A stretch of 64,000 bases of DNA from the NCBI RefSeq assembly GCF_014650955.1, contig NZ_BMVY01000026.1:62001-126000 (forward strand), in the 5' to 3' direction. Made by a program: the position numbers and the translations under genes. Numbering within the stretch: position 1 is the stretch's first letter; the number at the start of each line of letters is the position of its first letter. This document shows positions 46,605-54,973 of the stretch, piece by piece. The notes below the pieces were generated by a model. The model was not told where the DNA came from and ran no database searches. It saw only the letters and a program-made list of their open reading frames with translations. Origin of the DNA: Streptomyces tauricus (GTDB taxonomy: Bacteria > Actinomycetota > Actinomycetes > Streptomycetales > Streptomycetaceae).

Positions 46605-46790
46605 CCCTACAGAGGGGCCCTACCTTGTTCCCGCCCCAGCCCCGGGGGCTCCGCCCCCAGACCCCCGTTGTCCTCAAACGCCGGACGGGCTGAAGGATCA
46701 GCCCCTCCGGCGTTTGAGGAGCGGGGGTTCGGGGGCAGCGCCCCCGAGTACGTGACGGGAACGGGTAGGGGCGGCGGGGGCGAAGGGCCC
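46605..46790. repeat. Family B nested palindrome (left arm degenerate)
   Basis: A second copy of the element at 24911. The inner stem is intact (TCCTCAAACGCCGGA and complement, about 46670-46725). The right outer arm (GGGAACGGGTAGGGGCGGCG, about 46757-46790) is complete, while the left arm has changed. It fills most of the 295-bp gap between cobS and pepA. Confidence 0.88.
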
Positions 46791-46794
46791 GCCG

Positions 46795-47652
46795 CTAGGC
46801 GAAGAGGCAGAACGCCACCAGCGCCACCGTCACCGCGGTCTCCTCGAGCGCGCCGAAGACATCCCCCGTCACGCCCCCGAAGCGCCGCACGCAGTGCCGC
46901 AACACCCCCTCGGCACAGACACACCCGAGCAACACGGCCAGGACAGAAGAGAGCACACCGGCGCCGCCGAGAAGAGCACCCGCCCCACCCGCCAGAACCG
47001 CCACACCCGAACCCGCGAGAAGCGCACCCCGCACAGGAACCACCCCCGCCACCGCCGCCCCCAACCCCTCGGGCCGCGCGGCCGGAACCCCCACGCGCGC
47101 CGCAAACGTGAGGACGAGCCGCCCGACGCCCGCCGCCACGACGGCCGCGAGGGCCCCCCGGGCCCAGGAGTCCCCGTACGCCTGGGAGAGCGCCGCCACC
47201 TGCCCGAGCAGCACGAACAGCAGGGTGATGACCCCGAAGGGCCCGATGTCCGACTGCTTCATGATGCGCAGCGCGTCCTCGGCGGGCTTCCCGCTGCCGA
47301 GCCCGTCGGCGGTGTCGGCGAGGCCGTCGAGGTGGAGGCCGCGGGTGAGCACGGCGGGCACGGCGGCGCTCGCCACGGCCGCGAGGAGCGGACTCGCGCC
47401 GAGTACCAGCAGCAGGAGACCCGTCGCGGCGGCGAGGAGGCCGACGGCGAGACCGGCGACGGGCGCGAGCGTCATCCCCGCGCGCGCGGCCTCGCGGTCC
47501 CAGCGGCGGACGGCGACGGGGAAGACAGTGAGCGTGCCGAAGGCGAACCGGAGCCCGTCGCTCCAGAACGCGGCGGGATTCACGGGATTCTCGGGCGTCG
47601 CGGGCTTCTCGGGCGGGGGATCGGATGATGAGGTCGGCGGGGGCGTGGACAC
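46795..47652 (-). CDS. cobS: Adenosylcobinamide-GDP ribazoletransferase (cobalamin synthase)
   Basis: Joins adenosylcobinamide-GDP with alpha-ribazole to give adenosylcobalamin, an integral membrane step. 285 residues, with five to seven hydrophobic helices. The signature HLDGLADTADGLGSG and the following MKQSDIGPFG are present. The first 25 residues are Pro/Ser/Thr-rich and may reflect a start placed slightly too early (GTG 47652). It belongs to the same pathway as cobT and cobU further right, with unrelated genes in between. Confidence 0.93.
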   Translation of the reverse strand: MSTPPPTSSSDPPPEKPATPENPVNPAAFWSDGLRFAFGTLTVFPVAVRRWDREAARAGMTLAPVAGLAVGLLAAATGLLLLVLGASPLLAAVASAAVPAVLTRGLHLDGLADTADGLGSGKPAEDALRIMKQSDIGPFGVITLLFVLLGQVAALSQAYGDSWARGALAAVVAAGVGRLVLTFAARVGVPAARPEGLGAAVAGVVPVRGALLAGSGVAVLAGGAGALLGGAGVLSSVLAVLLGCVCAEGVLRHCVRRFGGVTGDVFGALEETAVTVALVAFCLFA

Positions 47653-47747
47653 CGGCGCAGATTACCCGGCGGCTGCCGGAACACGACTGGGCGGCTGCCG
47701 GGCGACCGCCGGAAGACGTGCCCGACCGCCGCGGATAAAGTGCGCAC

Positions 47748-48521
47748 ATGGGGCATTGGTGGACACGGAACATCATCGAGCCGGGAAAGCTGCCGCTGCT
47801 GCTGGCGCTGGCCTCCTTCGTCCTCACCTTCGTGATCACCCGGATCGTGGTCCGGCTCATCCGCGCGGGCAAGGGCCCGTTCGGCAACGTCAAGGCGGGC
47901 GGTCTGCACATCCACCACGTCGTCCCCGGGGTCGTACTGACCGTGATCGGCGGCTTCGGCGCGGTGGGCAGCGACCGGCACGGCTTCGGCGCGGCCGTGT
48001 TCGCCGTGGTGTTCGGGATGGGCGCGGGGCTGGTGCTCGACGAGTTCGCGCTGATCCTGCACCTCGACGACGTCTACTGGAGCGAGGAGGGCCGCAAGAG
48101 CGTCGAGGTCGTGGTGGTCACGGCGGCGCTGGTCGGCCTGATGCTCAGCGGCTTCCTGCCGTTCGGCGTCAACGACCTCACCGAGAACGAGCTGCAGAAC
48201 CGCGCGGGTGTCGTCGTCAGCATCGGGCTGAACTTCCTCGTCGCGCTGCTGGCGCTGAGCAAGGGCAAGGCCCGGATGGCGATCTTCGGGGTGATCGTCC
48301 CGCTCGTCGCCCTGGTCGGCGCGATCCGTCTCGCCCGCCCCGCGTCACCCTGGGCCAGGCGCTTCTACCGGCGACGGCCGCGCGCCCGGGCCAGGGCCCG
48401 CCTGCGGGCCTACCACCACGACCGCCGCTGGGCGGGGCCCCGCCGCAGATTCCAGGACCTGATCGGCGGCAGACCCGACCCGGAGCCCGCCCGCTCCCTG
48501 CCCGGCCCCGGACGCCCCTGA
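47748..48521 (+). CDS. Integral membrane protein of unknown function
   Basis: A 257-residue protein with about five membrane helices. A conserved-looking HIHHVVPG motif at the start of the second helix and LDEFALILHLDDVYW after the third place His and Asp/Glu residues near the membrane, as metal-binding or catalytic membrane proteins do. The C-terminus is a basic, Arg-rich tail (RRFYRRRPRARARARLR type) of 45 residues. I do not recognise a family. It is divergent from cobS and convergent with the MprF-like gene. Confidence 0.85.
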   Translation: MGHWWTRNIIEPGKLPLLLALASFVLTFVITRIVVRLIRAGKGPFGNVKAGGLHIHHVVPGVVLTVIGGFGAVGSDRHGFGAAVFAVVFGMGAGLVLDEFALILHLDDVYWSEEGRKSVEVVVVTAALVGLMLSGFLPFGVNDLTENELQNRAGVVVSIGLNFLVALLALSKGKARMAIFGVIVPLVALVGAIRLARPASPWARRFYRRRPRARARARLRAYHHDRRWAGPRRRFQDLIGGRPDPEPARSLPGPGRP

Positions 48522-48551
48522 CATGTCTGCCGCGTCCGACGCGTCCGACGC

Positions 48552-50297
48552 CTACCCGTGTGTGTCCAGTCGCTTGCGGTGCAGCCACTTCGGCAGGCCG
48601 GGCGCCTCCAGAAAGCCCTCCGCGCGGGCCGCGGCGAGGCCGATGCGCGGCAGGTCGGCGCTCTTCTCGAAGAGCAGGAACCGCGGTTCCCAGATGGGCC
48701 GGTACTTGGCGTTGGCGCGGTACAGCGACTCGATCTGCCACCAGCGGGAGAAGAAGCTGAGCAGTGAGCGCCACAGCCGCAGCACCGGCCCCGCGCCGAG
48801 GCGTGCGCCGCGTTCGAAGACGGAACGGAACATGGCGAAGTTGAGCGAGACCTGCGTGATACCGATCTCGGGGGCCCGCTGGAGGAGCTGGATCACCATG
48901 AACTCCATGAGCCCGTTCTCGGAGTCCCGGTCCCGCCGCATGAGGTCGAGGGAGAGCCCACGAGGCCCCCAGGGCACAAAGGACAGCACGGCTCTCAGCT
49001 CGCCTTCACCGTTCCCTTCCTTCCCCCCGTCCCGGCATTCGAGCATCACGCACCGCCCGTCGCCCGGGTCCCCGAGCCGTCCCAGCGCCATGCTGAAGCC
49101 GCGCTCGGTCGCCCCGTCCCGCCAGTCGTCCGCGCGGGCGAGGAGGTACGCCATCTCGTCGGCCGGGATGTCCTCGTGCCGCCGGATGCGTACCCGGTAA
49201 CCCGCGCGCTGCACGCGGTTGTAGGCCTGGCGGACGGTCCGCATGGCCCGCCCGTCGAGGGTGAACTCGGCGGTCTCGACGATGGCCTCGTCCCCGAGTT
49301 CCAGCGCGTCGAGACCGTGCCGGGCGTAGACGGTGCCGGCCTCCTCGCCCGCGCCCATCACGGCCGGGATCCAGCCGTGGGCGCGCGCCTCGGAGAGCCA
49401 GGGCCCGATGGCGCCGGGCCACGCCTCGGAGTCGCCGATGGGGTCGCCGGAGGCCAGCGAGACACCGCCGACGACCCGGTAGGCGACGGCGGCCTTGCCG
49501 GTCGGCGACCACACCACGCTCTTCTCGCGGCGCAGTGCGAAGTAGCCGAGCGAGTCCCGTTCGCCGTGCCGGTCGAGCAGGGCCCGCAGCCGTTCCTCGT
49601 CGCCGGAGGTGAGCGGGTCGACGACGCGGCGGGAGCGGAAGGCCGCGTACAGGACGGCGAGGACGAGCAGGGTGCTGAGTACGTTGATGGCGACGTTCAC
49701 CCAGTTGGGAGTGGTGATCCCGGGGAAACGGGAGTCGTCGGCGGCGACCGAGACGAGCCGCAGGGTGCCGTAGCGCCAGCGGTCGGTGAAGGTCGACAGG
49801 TGGGCGTCGTGGGCGTGGTTGGTGACGGTCACCAGGAGGGCGGCGAGCAGGGAGCAGACGAGGAGCCCGCCGACGCCGACGGCTGCCGCGAGGCGGGGGT
49901 TGGAGCGGTCGCCCTTGGCGTAGAAGGCGGGGCGGCCGACGACCAGGGACGCCACGAAGGCGGCGGTCAGGGCGAGGGAGATCCAGTTCTGCGGGTAGCG
50001 GCGCACCTCCGGAAAGAGCATGGCGAAGGCGAACAGCAGCAGGAACGCTCCGCTCAGGGCGATGTTGAGGATCCAGGCGGCTCGCTTGCGCCGGCGCATC
50101 GTGATCGCCAGGAACATGGTGAACACGCCTGACGCGAAGCCGGCGGTCAGCAGGTACGGGGTGAAGTAGTCCTCCGTGTTGTGGCGCCGCACGTCCTGGC
50201 CGAGCGAGACCCATACGGCGCTCAGGAAGTTGAGGAACGCGACGATGCGGAGGTACCACACGGCGAATGAGGCGGCGGTGAAAGGGGCGCTTCCCAT
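48552..50297 (-). CDS. MprF-like DUF2156 membrane protein (lysyltransferase-like)
   Basis: A 581-residue protein. The N-terminal 230 residues contain five or six membrane helices. The C-terminal DUF2156 domain (about 235-565) has the double GNAT-like fold of phosphatidylglycerol lysyltransferases (GGVSLASGDPIG, VRQAYNRVQRAGY, FVPWGPRGLSLDLMRRD). MprF/LysX proteins attach amino acids to lipids and raise resistance to cationic peptides. The substrate here is not proven. The ATG at 50297 has no clear ribosome site. Confidence 0.87.
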   Translation of the reverse strand: MGSAPFTAASFAVWYLRIVAFLNFLSAVWVSLGQDVRRHNTEDYFTPYLLTAGFASGVFTMFLAITMRRRKRAAWILNIALSGAFLLLFAFAMLFPEVRRYPQNWISLALTAAFVASLVVGRPAFYAKGDRSNPRLAAAVGVGGLLVCSLLAALLVTVTNHAHDAHLSTFTDRWRYGTLRLVSVAADDSRFPGITTPNWVNVAINVLSTLLVLAVLYAAFRSRRVVDPLTSGDEERLRALLDRHGERDSLGYFALRREKSVVWSPTGKAAVAYRVVGGVSLASGDPIGDSEAWPGAIGPWLSEARAHGWIPAVMGAGEEAGTVYARHGLDALELGDEAIVETAEFTLDGRAMRTVRQAYNRVQRAGYRVRIRRHEDIPADEMAYLLARADDWRDGATERGFSMALGRLGDPGDGRCVMLECRDGGKEGNGEGELRAVLSFVPWGPRGLSLDLMRRDRDSENGLMEFMVIQLLQRAPEIGITQVSLNFAMFRSVFERGARLGAGPVLRLWRSLLSFFSRWWQIESLYRANAKYRPIWEPRFLLFEKSADLPRIGLAAARAEGFLEAPGLPKWLHRKRLDTHG

Positions 50298-50335
50298 GAA
50301 ACTGGATCATATGGGGCGCTTAACCCTCACCCCCG

Positions 50336-50682
50336 TTCGCGCAGTTCCCCGCGCCCCCAAAGAACACAGGTGCGGGTCCGCTGTGGTCACCCGCGCAGTT
50401 CCCCGCGCCCCCAAAAGAACGGGGCTGCGCCCCAGCCCCACCGAAAAGGGCCGCAGGGAACGGCGCATTCGTCCGCGACGCGCACCGGGCGGCTTTCAGG
50501 GGCGCGGGGAACTGCGCACCTAGCCCTCAGGTACCCGCACCCGATGCCTTTTGGGGGCGCGGGGAACGGCGCATTCGTCCGCGACGCGCACCGGGCGGCT
50601 TTTAGGGGCGCGGGGAACTGCGCACCTGGCCTCCACGTACCCGCACCCGGCGGTTTTCAGGGGCGCGGGGAACTGCGCGAAC
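50336..50682. repeat. Family A repeats with higher-order 106-bp duplication, six copies
   Basis: In the 425-bp gap between the MprF-like gene and cobT. Reverse cores lie near 50337 and 50394; forward cores near 50500, 50553, 50605 and 50660. A segment of about 60 bp that starts at AACGGCGCATTCGTCCGCG (near 50459) recurs 106 bp later (near 50565) with one or two changes, so pairs of units were duplicated together. Confidence 0.88.
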
Positions 50683-50722
50683 GGCCCCCACCGGGGCCGC
50701 ACCCGGAGAACCGGACCCCGTC

Positions 50723-51820
50723 CTACTCGCCCTCCGGGCCCGCCAGGGCCTCCCCCTCGGCCCCTTCGGGCCCCGAAGGGGCCAAAGGCAACTCCGCGGC
50801 CAGCGCCGCAGCGGCCTGCACCAACGGCAGCGCAAGCAACGCCCCCGCCCCTTCCCCCACCGTCACCCCATGCGAAAGCAGCGGTTCGAGCGCCATCCGG
50901 TCGAACGCCTTCGCCTGCGCCGGCTCCCCGCTGCTCTGCCCGGCCAGCCACCAGTCCGGCGCCCGGAAGGCGACCCGCTGCCCCACCAGCGCACAGGCTG
51001 CCGATACGACCCCGTCCAGCACCACCGGCGTCTTGCGTACAGCGCTCTGCAGCAGGAACCCGGTGATCGCCGCGAGATCCGCCCCGCCCACCGTCGCGAG
51101 CAACTGCAACTGGTCCCCGAGGACAGGCCGAGCGCGACGCAACGCGTCCCGCACCGCCGCGCACTTGCGCATCCAGGCGAGGTCGTCGATCGCCCGCCCC
51201 CCACGCCCGGTCACGACCGACGCGTCGGTCCCGCACAGCGCCGCCACCAGCACGGCCGCCGCGGTCGTCCCGCCGACGCTCACATCGCCGAGCACGACGA
51301 GGTCGGTCCCGGAGTCGGCCTCCTCGTCCGCGACGGCGACCCCGGCGCGGAACGCGGCCTCCGCCTCCTCCAGGGACAGCGCGTCCTCCACATCGATCCG
51401 CCCGGACCCGCGCCGCACCCGGTGCCGTACGACCTCGTCGGGCAGGCTGTCCGGATCGCAGTCGAGGGCCATGTCCACCACCCGCACGGGCACCCCGAGC
51501 CGCCGGGCCAGTACCGACACGGGACTCGCGCCGTCCAGCACGGAGCGCACCAGGTCGTCCGCGCTCCCTGCGGCCCGCGCCGAGACCCCCAGTCCGGCGA
51601 CCCCGTGGTCGCCCGCGAACAGCACCACGCGCGGACGCTCGATCGCCCGCACCGGCACGGCCGCCTGCGCGGCGGCCAGCCACTCACCGAGTTCGTCCAG
51701 GCGCCCCAGTGACCCGGGCGGCACGACCTGGCGCTCCCGGCGCGCCTCGGCGTCACGGCGTACGCCACCGTCGGGGCGCTCGATCAGATCGGTGAAGTCG
51801 TCGAGATTAAGCGAGCTCAT
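50723..51820 (-). CDS. cobT: Nicotinate-nucleotide--dimethylbenzimidazole phosphoribosyltransferase
   Basis: Makes alpha-ribazole phosphate, the lower-ligand nucleotide of cobalamin. 365 residues, with family landmarks PPGSLGRLDELGEWLA, VVLFAGDHGVAGLGVS, LGDVSVGGTTAAAVL and the active-site region SHGVTVGEGAGALLALPL. The last 20 residues are Gly/Glu/Pro-rich. ATG 51820, weak ribosome site. It is divergent from a methyltransferase gene. A tandem 11-bp repeat lies in the shared upstream region. No cobalamin riboswitch was recognised. Confidence 0.95.
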   Translation of the reverse strand: MSSLNLDDFTDLIERPDGGVRRDAEARRERQVVPPGSLGRLDELGEWLAAAQAAVPVRAIERPRVVLFAGDHGVAGLGVSARAAGSADDLVRSVLDGASPVSVLARRLGVPVRVVDMALDCDPDSLPDEVVRHRVRRGSGRIDVEDALSLEEAEAAFRAGVAVADEEADSGTDLVVLGDVSVGGTTAAAVLVAALCGTDASVVTGRGGRAIDDLAWMRKCAAVRDALRRARPVLGDQLQLLATVGGADLAAITGFLLQSAVRKTPVVLDGVVSAACALVGQRVAFRAPDWWLAGQSSGEPAQAKAFDRMALEPLLSHGVTVGEGAGALLALPLVQAAAALAAELPLAPSGPEGAEGEALAGPEGE

Positions 51821-51862
51821 TCGCCGAACAGTACCGGCAGTGATCCGGCCGGGATCCTGACG

Positions 51863-51884
51863 GGCGGTCAGTGGGCGGTCAGTG
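51863..51884. promoter_or_regulatory. Tandem 11-bp direct repeat in the cobT/methyltransferase promoter gap
   Basis: GGCGGTCAGTG occurs twice back to back. Further right, CCGGTTTG occurs at 51929-51936 and 51952-51959, and TTGTCA near 51944 could be a -35 element. The one-turn spacing of the first pair suggests protein binding. Function not shown. Confidence 0.35.
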
Positions 51885-52031
51885 GTCCGGGCGGGTCCGC
51901 CGTGTCAAAGGCGGCGATCCCTTGTGTGCCGGTTTGCAGTGGATTGTCATACCGGTTTGTATCAGCTGGTAGTGGCTCATATCAGCCTCTACAGGGTCTT
52001 ACCCCGTCGGACCGGCAGGAGCAGCCAGACC

Positions 52032-53213
52032 ATGCCCCCCACACCCGTCACACCCCCGACCCCGGCCACACCCCCCACACCCGCCACGTCCTCCGCCCAG
52101 CAGTCCGTCGCCCAGCGCCGTGCCGCCTACCTGGGCGAGCTCGCGCGGGGCACCGATCACTTCCACGAACCGCGCAGACCCGACTGCCCCTGGTGCGGCT
52201 CGGCGCGGCTGCGCACCCGGTTGCGTACCCCCGACCTGCTCCAGCACAAGCCCGGCACCTTCGTCGTCGACGAGTGCGAGGACTGCGCCCACGCCTTCCA
52301 GAACCCCCGCCTGACCACCGAGGGTCTCGCCTTCTACTACCGCGACTTCTACGAGAACCAGGACCGCGGCGAGGACCGCCAGGAGCACGAGGGTTTCGCC
52401 GAGCGGACCCTGCGCTCCCGGGCCGGCCGCCGGCGCCACGAGGCCGCGGCCCGCGCGATGCTCCGGTTCCCGGAACCCGAGAGCTGGCTGGACGTCGGCA
52501 CAGGACACGGCCACTTCCCGGCGGCGGCCAAGGAGTTGTTCACGTACACGTCCTTCGACGGGCTCGACCCCACCTCGCGCGTCGACAAGGCCCGGGCCGC
52601 GGGCCGGATCGAGGAGGCGCACCGCGGCCGGCTGCCCGACCTGGTCGGCCGGCTGCGGGCCCGCTACGACGTGGTCAGCATGTTCCACCACCTGGAGCAC
52701 AGCCCCGACCCGCGCGAGGAACTGCGCGCCGCGCTCGCCGTACTGCGCCCCGGCGGGCATCTGCTCGTCGAAGTCCCGGACCCGGACTGCGCGTTCGGCG
52801 CGCTCCTCGGCAAGTGGTGGGTGTCGTACTGCCAGCCGCAGCACCTCCACCTCATGCCGCTGCGTAACCTGCTCGACGAACTCGACGCCCTGGGCTGCTC
52901 GGTCGTCTCCACCGACCGCCGCGAACCGCACGTGCCGTACGACCTGACGGGCGCCCTCGCGCTGGCGATCGGCAACCGGCTGCCGGGCGGGGACGAGCCC
53001 TGGCGCCCCGGCCCGCCGACCGACCTGCAGCGCACCCTGCGTACGGCCCTCACCCGGGCCGCCACCCCGCTGCTCGCCTCCGCGTTCGTACTGGACCACG
53101 CCCTGGCCCCGCTCCTGCGCCGCACCCGCTTCTCGAACGCGTACCGGATCATCGCCCGCAAGAACCCCGGCAGGCCCGCCGCGTCCGACGGGCCCGCGGC
53201 CTTCATCCCTTGA
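52032..53213 (+). CDS. Class I SAM methyltransferase with N-terminal zinc-finger-like region
   Basis: A 393-residue protein. A Thr/Pro repeat opens it. A CPWCG ... CEDCAHAF pair of CxxC motifs (about 50-90) looks like a zinc-binding segment. A Rossmann methyltransferase domain (about 145-270) follows, with LDVGTGHGHFP for SAM binding and VSMFHHLEHSPDP as motif II. The C-terminal part is helical. This CxxC/CxxC plus methyltransferase layout is known for sugar C-methyltransferases; the substrate here is unknown. ATG 52032 follows AGGAG. Its end overlaps cobU by 11 bp. Confidence 0.85.
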   Translation: MPPTPVTPPTPATPPTPATSSAQQSVAQRRAAYLGELARGTDHFHEPRRPDCPWCGSARLRTRLRTPDLLQHKPGTFVVDECEDCAHAFQNPRLTTEGLAFYYRDFYENQDRGEDRQEHEGFAERTLRSRAGRRRHEAAARAMLRFPEPESWLDVGTGHGHFPAAAKELFTYTSFDGLDPTSRVDKARAAGRIEEAHRGRLPDLVGRLRARYDVVSMFHHLEHSPDPREELRAALAVLRPGGHLLVEVPDPDCAFGALLGKWWVSYCQPQHLHLMPLRNLLDELDALGCSVVSTDRREPHVPYDLTGALALAIGNRLPGGDEPWRPGPPTDLQRTLRTALTRAATPLLASAFVLDHALAPLLRRTRFSNAYRIIARKNPGRPAASDGPAAFIP

Positions 53214-54402
53214 GCGTGATCGCCTGGCCCGCCACCACCAGCAGGACGTGTTCGCACTCGGTCGCGAACGCGGCGTTGAGGCGGCCCAGTTCGTCGCGGT
53301 AGCGGCGGCCCGAGGGGGTGGCGGGGACGATCCCGGAGCCGACCTCGTTGGAGACGGCGACCACCGTGCGGCGCGACTCGCGGACGGCGGCCGTCAGCTC
53401 CTCGACGCGCGCCCGCAGCACGCGCTCGCCGCCGCCGGCCCACTCGGCGTCGTCCCACGCGTTCGCGGAGTCCATCGCGTCCGTCAGCCACAGGGACAGA
53501 CAGTCGATGAGCAGCGCGGACCCGTCCTCCTTCAGGAGCGGTACGAGATCGCAGGTCTCGGTGGTACGCCAGGAGCCGGGGCGCCGCTCGCGGTGCGCGT
53601 GCACCCGGGCCGCCCACTCCCCGTCCCCGTTGCGCGCGCCGCCCGTCGCCACGTACAGCACGTCGGGGAAGGCCTCCAGCCGGCGCTCGGCCTCCACCGA
53701 CTTGCCCGACCGGGCCCCGCCCAGGACGAGCGTCCGGCGCGGTACGTCGGGCACGTCCTCGTACACCCCCACGGTCAGCGTCCTGCCGTCCGGGACCGTC
53801 CGCGCCCCCGCGGCCGCGAGACGCCGCCGCAGCTCCCGGCCCGGCGGCACGTCGTGGTCGAGGTGCACCGCGATCACATCGGTGGCGGGCCCCACCGCGC
53901 CCACCAGCCGCAGCCGGGCCAGCGCGTCCGGCCGCCCGACGACATCGCCGACCACCATGTCGTACGTCTCGGTCGTCTCGTCCAGGCCCGCGGGGGCCGC
54001 GCCCGGCGGCAGGTAGAGCAGCCGCTGCCCGTCCGGGCCCGTGACCGCGTACCCGGTGCCCGGCGCGTCCATCGACAGCGCCCGCACCCGGTGCCCCGTC
54101 AGCAGCGTCAGCTCCCGGCCGTCCGGCACCCGCCCCGGCTGCGGCAGCCCCGCCGGTACCTCCACGGCCGGTCCGTCGTGCGGGTGCGACAGCAGGACCT
54201 GGCGCACCCCGCTCAGCGAGTGCCCGGCCCGGGCCGCCGCGAAGGCCGCCCCGGGTGTCAGGTCCAGCAACAGCGTCCCGTCCACCAGGAGGGCGGTGGC
54301 CGCGCGGGCGTCCACACCGAGCGCCACCGCGCAGACGGCACACGAACAATCGGGCCTGGGCAGCCCCAGGGGCCCGCCGGTACCAAGCAGAGTCACTTCC
54401 AC
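53203..54402 (-). CDS. cobU: Metallo-beta-lactamase-like domain fused to CobU (AdoCbi kinase/guanylyltransferase)
   Basis: A 399-residue fusion. Residues 1-220 resemble the PhnP-like metallo-beta-lactamase fold (TLLGTGGPLGLPRPDC, DLTPGAAFAAARAG, LLSHPHDG, VIAVHLDHDV), though the canonical HxHxDH motif is reduced to HPHDG. Residues 225-399 are CobU, with P-loop VLGGARSGKS, guanylated His region VHAHRERRP, LLIDCLSLWLTD and VSNEVGSGIVP. CobU phosphorylates then guanylates adenosylcobinamide. Similar fusions are, from memory, usual in Streptomyces. GTG 54402 opens on the first beta strand, with a weak ribosome site. Confidence 0.9.
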   Translation of the reverse strand: MEVTLLGTGGPLGLPRPDCSCAVCAVALGVDARAATALLVDGTLLLDLTPGAAFAAARAGHSLSGVRQVLLSHPHDGPAVEVPAGLPQPGRVPDGRELTLLTGHRVRALSMDAPGTGYAVTGPDGQRLLYLPPGAAPAGLDETTETYDMVVGDVVGRPDALARLRLVGAVGPATDVIAVHLDHDVPPGRELRRRLAAAGARTVPDGRTLTVGVYEDVPDVPRRTLVLGGARSGKSVEAERRLEAFPDVLYVATGGARNGDGEWAARVHAHRERRPGSWRTTETCDLVPLLKEDGSALLIDCLSLWLTDAMDSANAWDDAEWAGGGERVLRARVEELTAAVRESRRTVVAVSNEVGSGIVPATPSGRRYRDELGRLNAAFATECEHVLLVVAGQAITLKG

Positions 54403-54628
54403 GGGGCCGATTTTCCCGTGCCGGCGCGGCTCGTGCCCGTCAGGGGGTGCACTAGGGCGCACCTCGTGCGGGACACGGGTGGGCGCGTGAGCGGAGCGCG
54501 CACACCCACCACCGGCACCCCATGGTTCTCGACCTGCACTTTTGAACACCGGACCAGTGACGAAGCGCCTAGGCTGACGGCAAGAGCCCGATCTTGCTCG
54601 GTACTTTGGGAACTTTTGGGAGGCTGAC

Positions 54629-54841
54629 ATGGCGGCATGGACGTGGCGGTTCGAGAAGGCCGATGGGACGGAAGCCCAGCCCGCGGTCCAGCCCGAGGAG
54701 TTCACCACCCAGGGCGACGCGGAGTCCTGGCTCGGCGAGAACTGGAAGGAGCTGGCCGAGGGCGGAGCGGACCAGGTCCGGATCTTCGAGGACGCCGCGG
54801 AGATCTACGGCCCGATGAGCCTGCACGCCGAGGCTTCCTAG
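54629..54841 (+). CDS. Small conserved acidic protein
   Basis: A 70-residue acidic protein with a W-x-W start (MAAWTWRFEKADGT) and a WLGENWKELAEGGADQVRIFED core, probably an alpha/beta fold. No function is known. GGGAGG a few bases upstream of the ATG and the hairpin after the stop support it as a real gene. It is divergent from cobU. Confidence 0.82.
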   Translation: MAAWTWRFEKADGTEAQPAVQPEEFTTQGDAESWLGENWKELAEGGADQVRIFEDAAEIYGPMSLHAEAS

Positions 54842-54890
54842 CCCCGGGTCCCACCTGGTTCCGTAGCCCGTACGACTGATCCGTACGAGT

Positions 54891-54928
54891 GAGAGGCCGC
54901 GGCCGTACGAACCGGTCGCGGCCTTCTC
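54891..54928. terminator. Hairpin terminator between convergent genes
   Basis: GAGAGGCCGCGGCC (54891-54904) pairs imperfectly with GTCGCGGCCTTCTC (54915-54928). It lies between the small acidic protein gene and the convergent methyltransferase gene. Confidence 0.7.
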
Positions 54929-54973
54929 GCTGCCCGGCCCGGGCCCGCCCGGACGGCGAACGACAGGGGCCGG

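Noticed and set aside
51821..52031. Possible cobalamin riboswitch upstream of cobT
   Set aside because: A CCACTGACC word faintly recalls the B12 box, but the rest of the conserved riboswitch core is missing and the space overlaps the neighbouring gene start.
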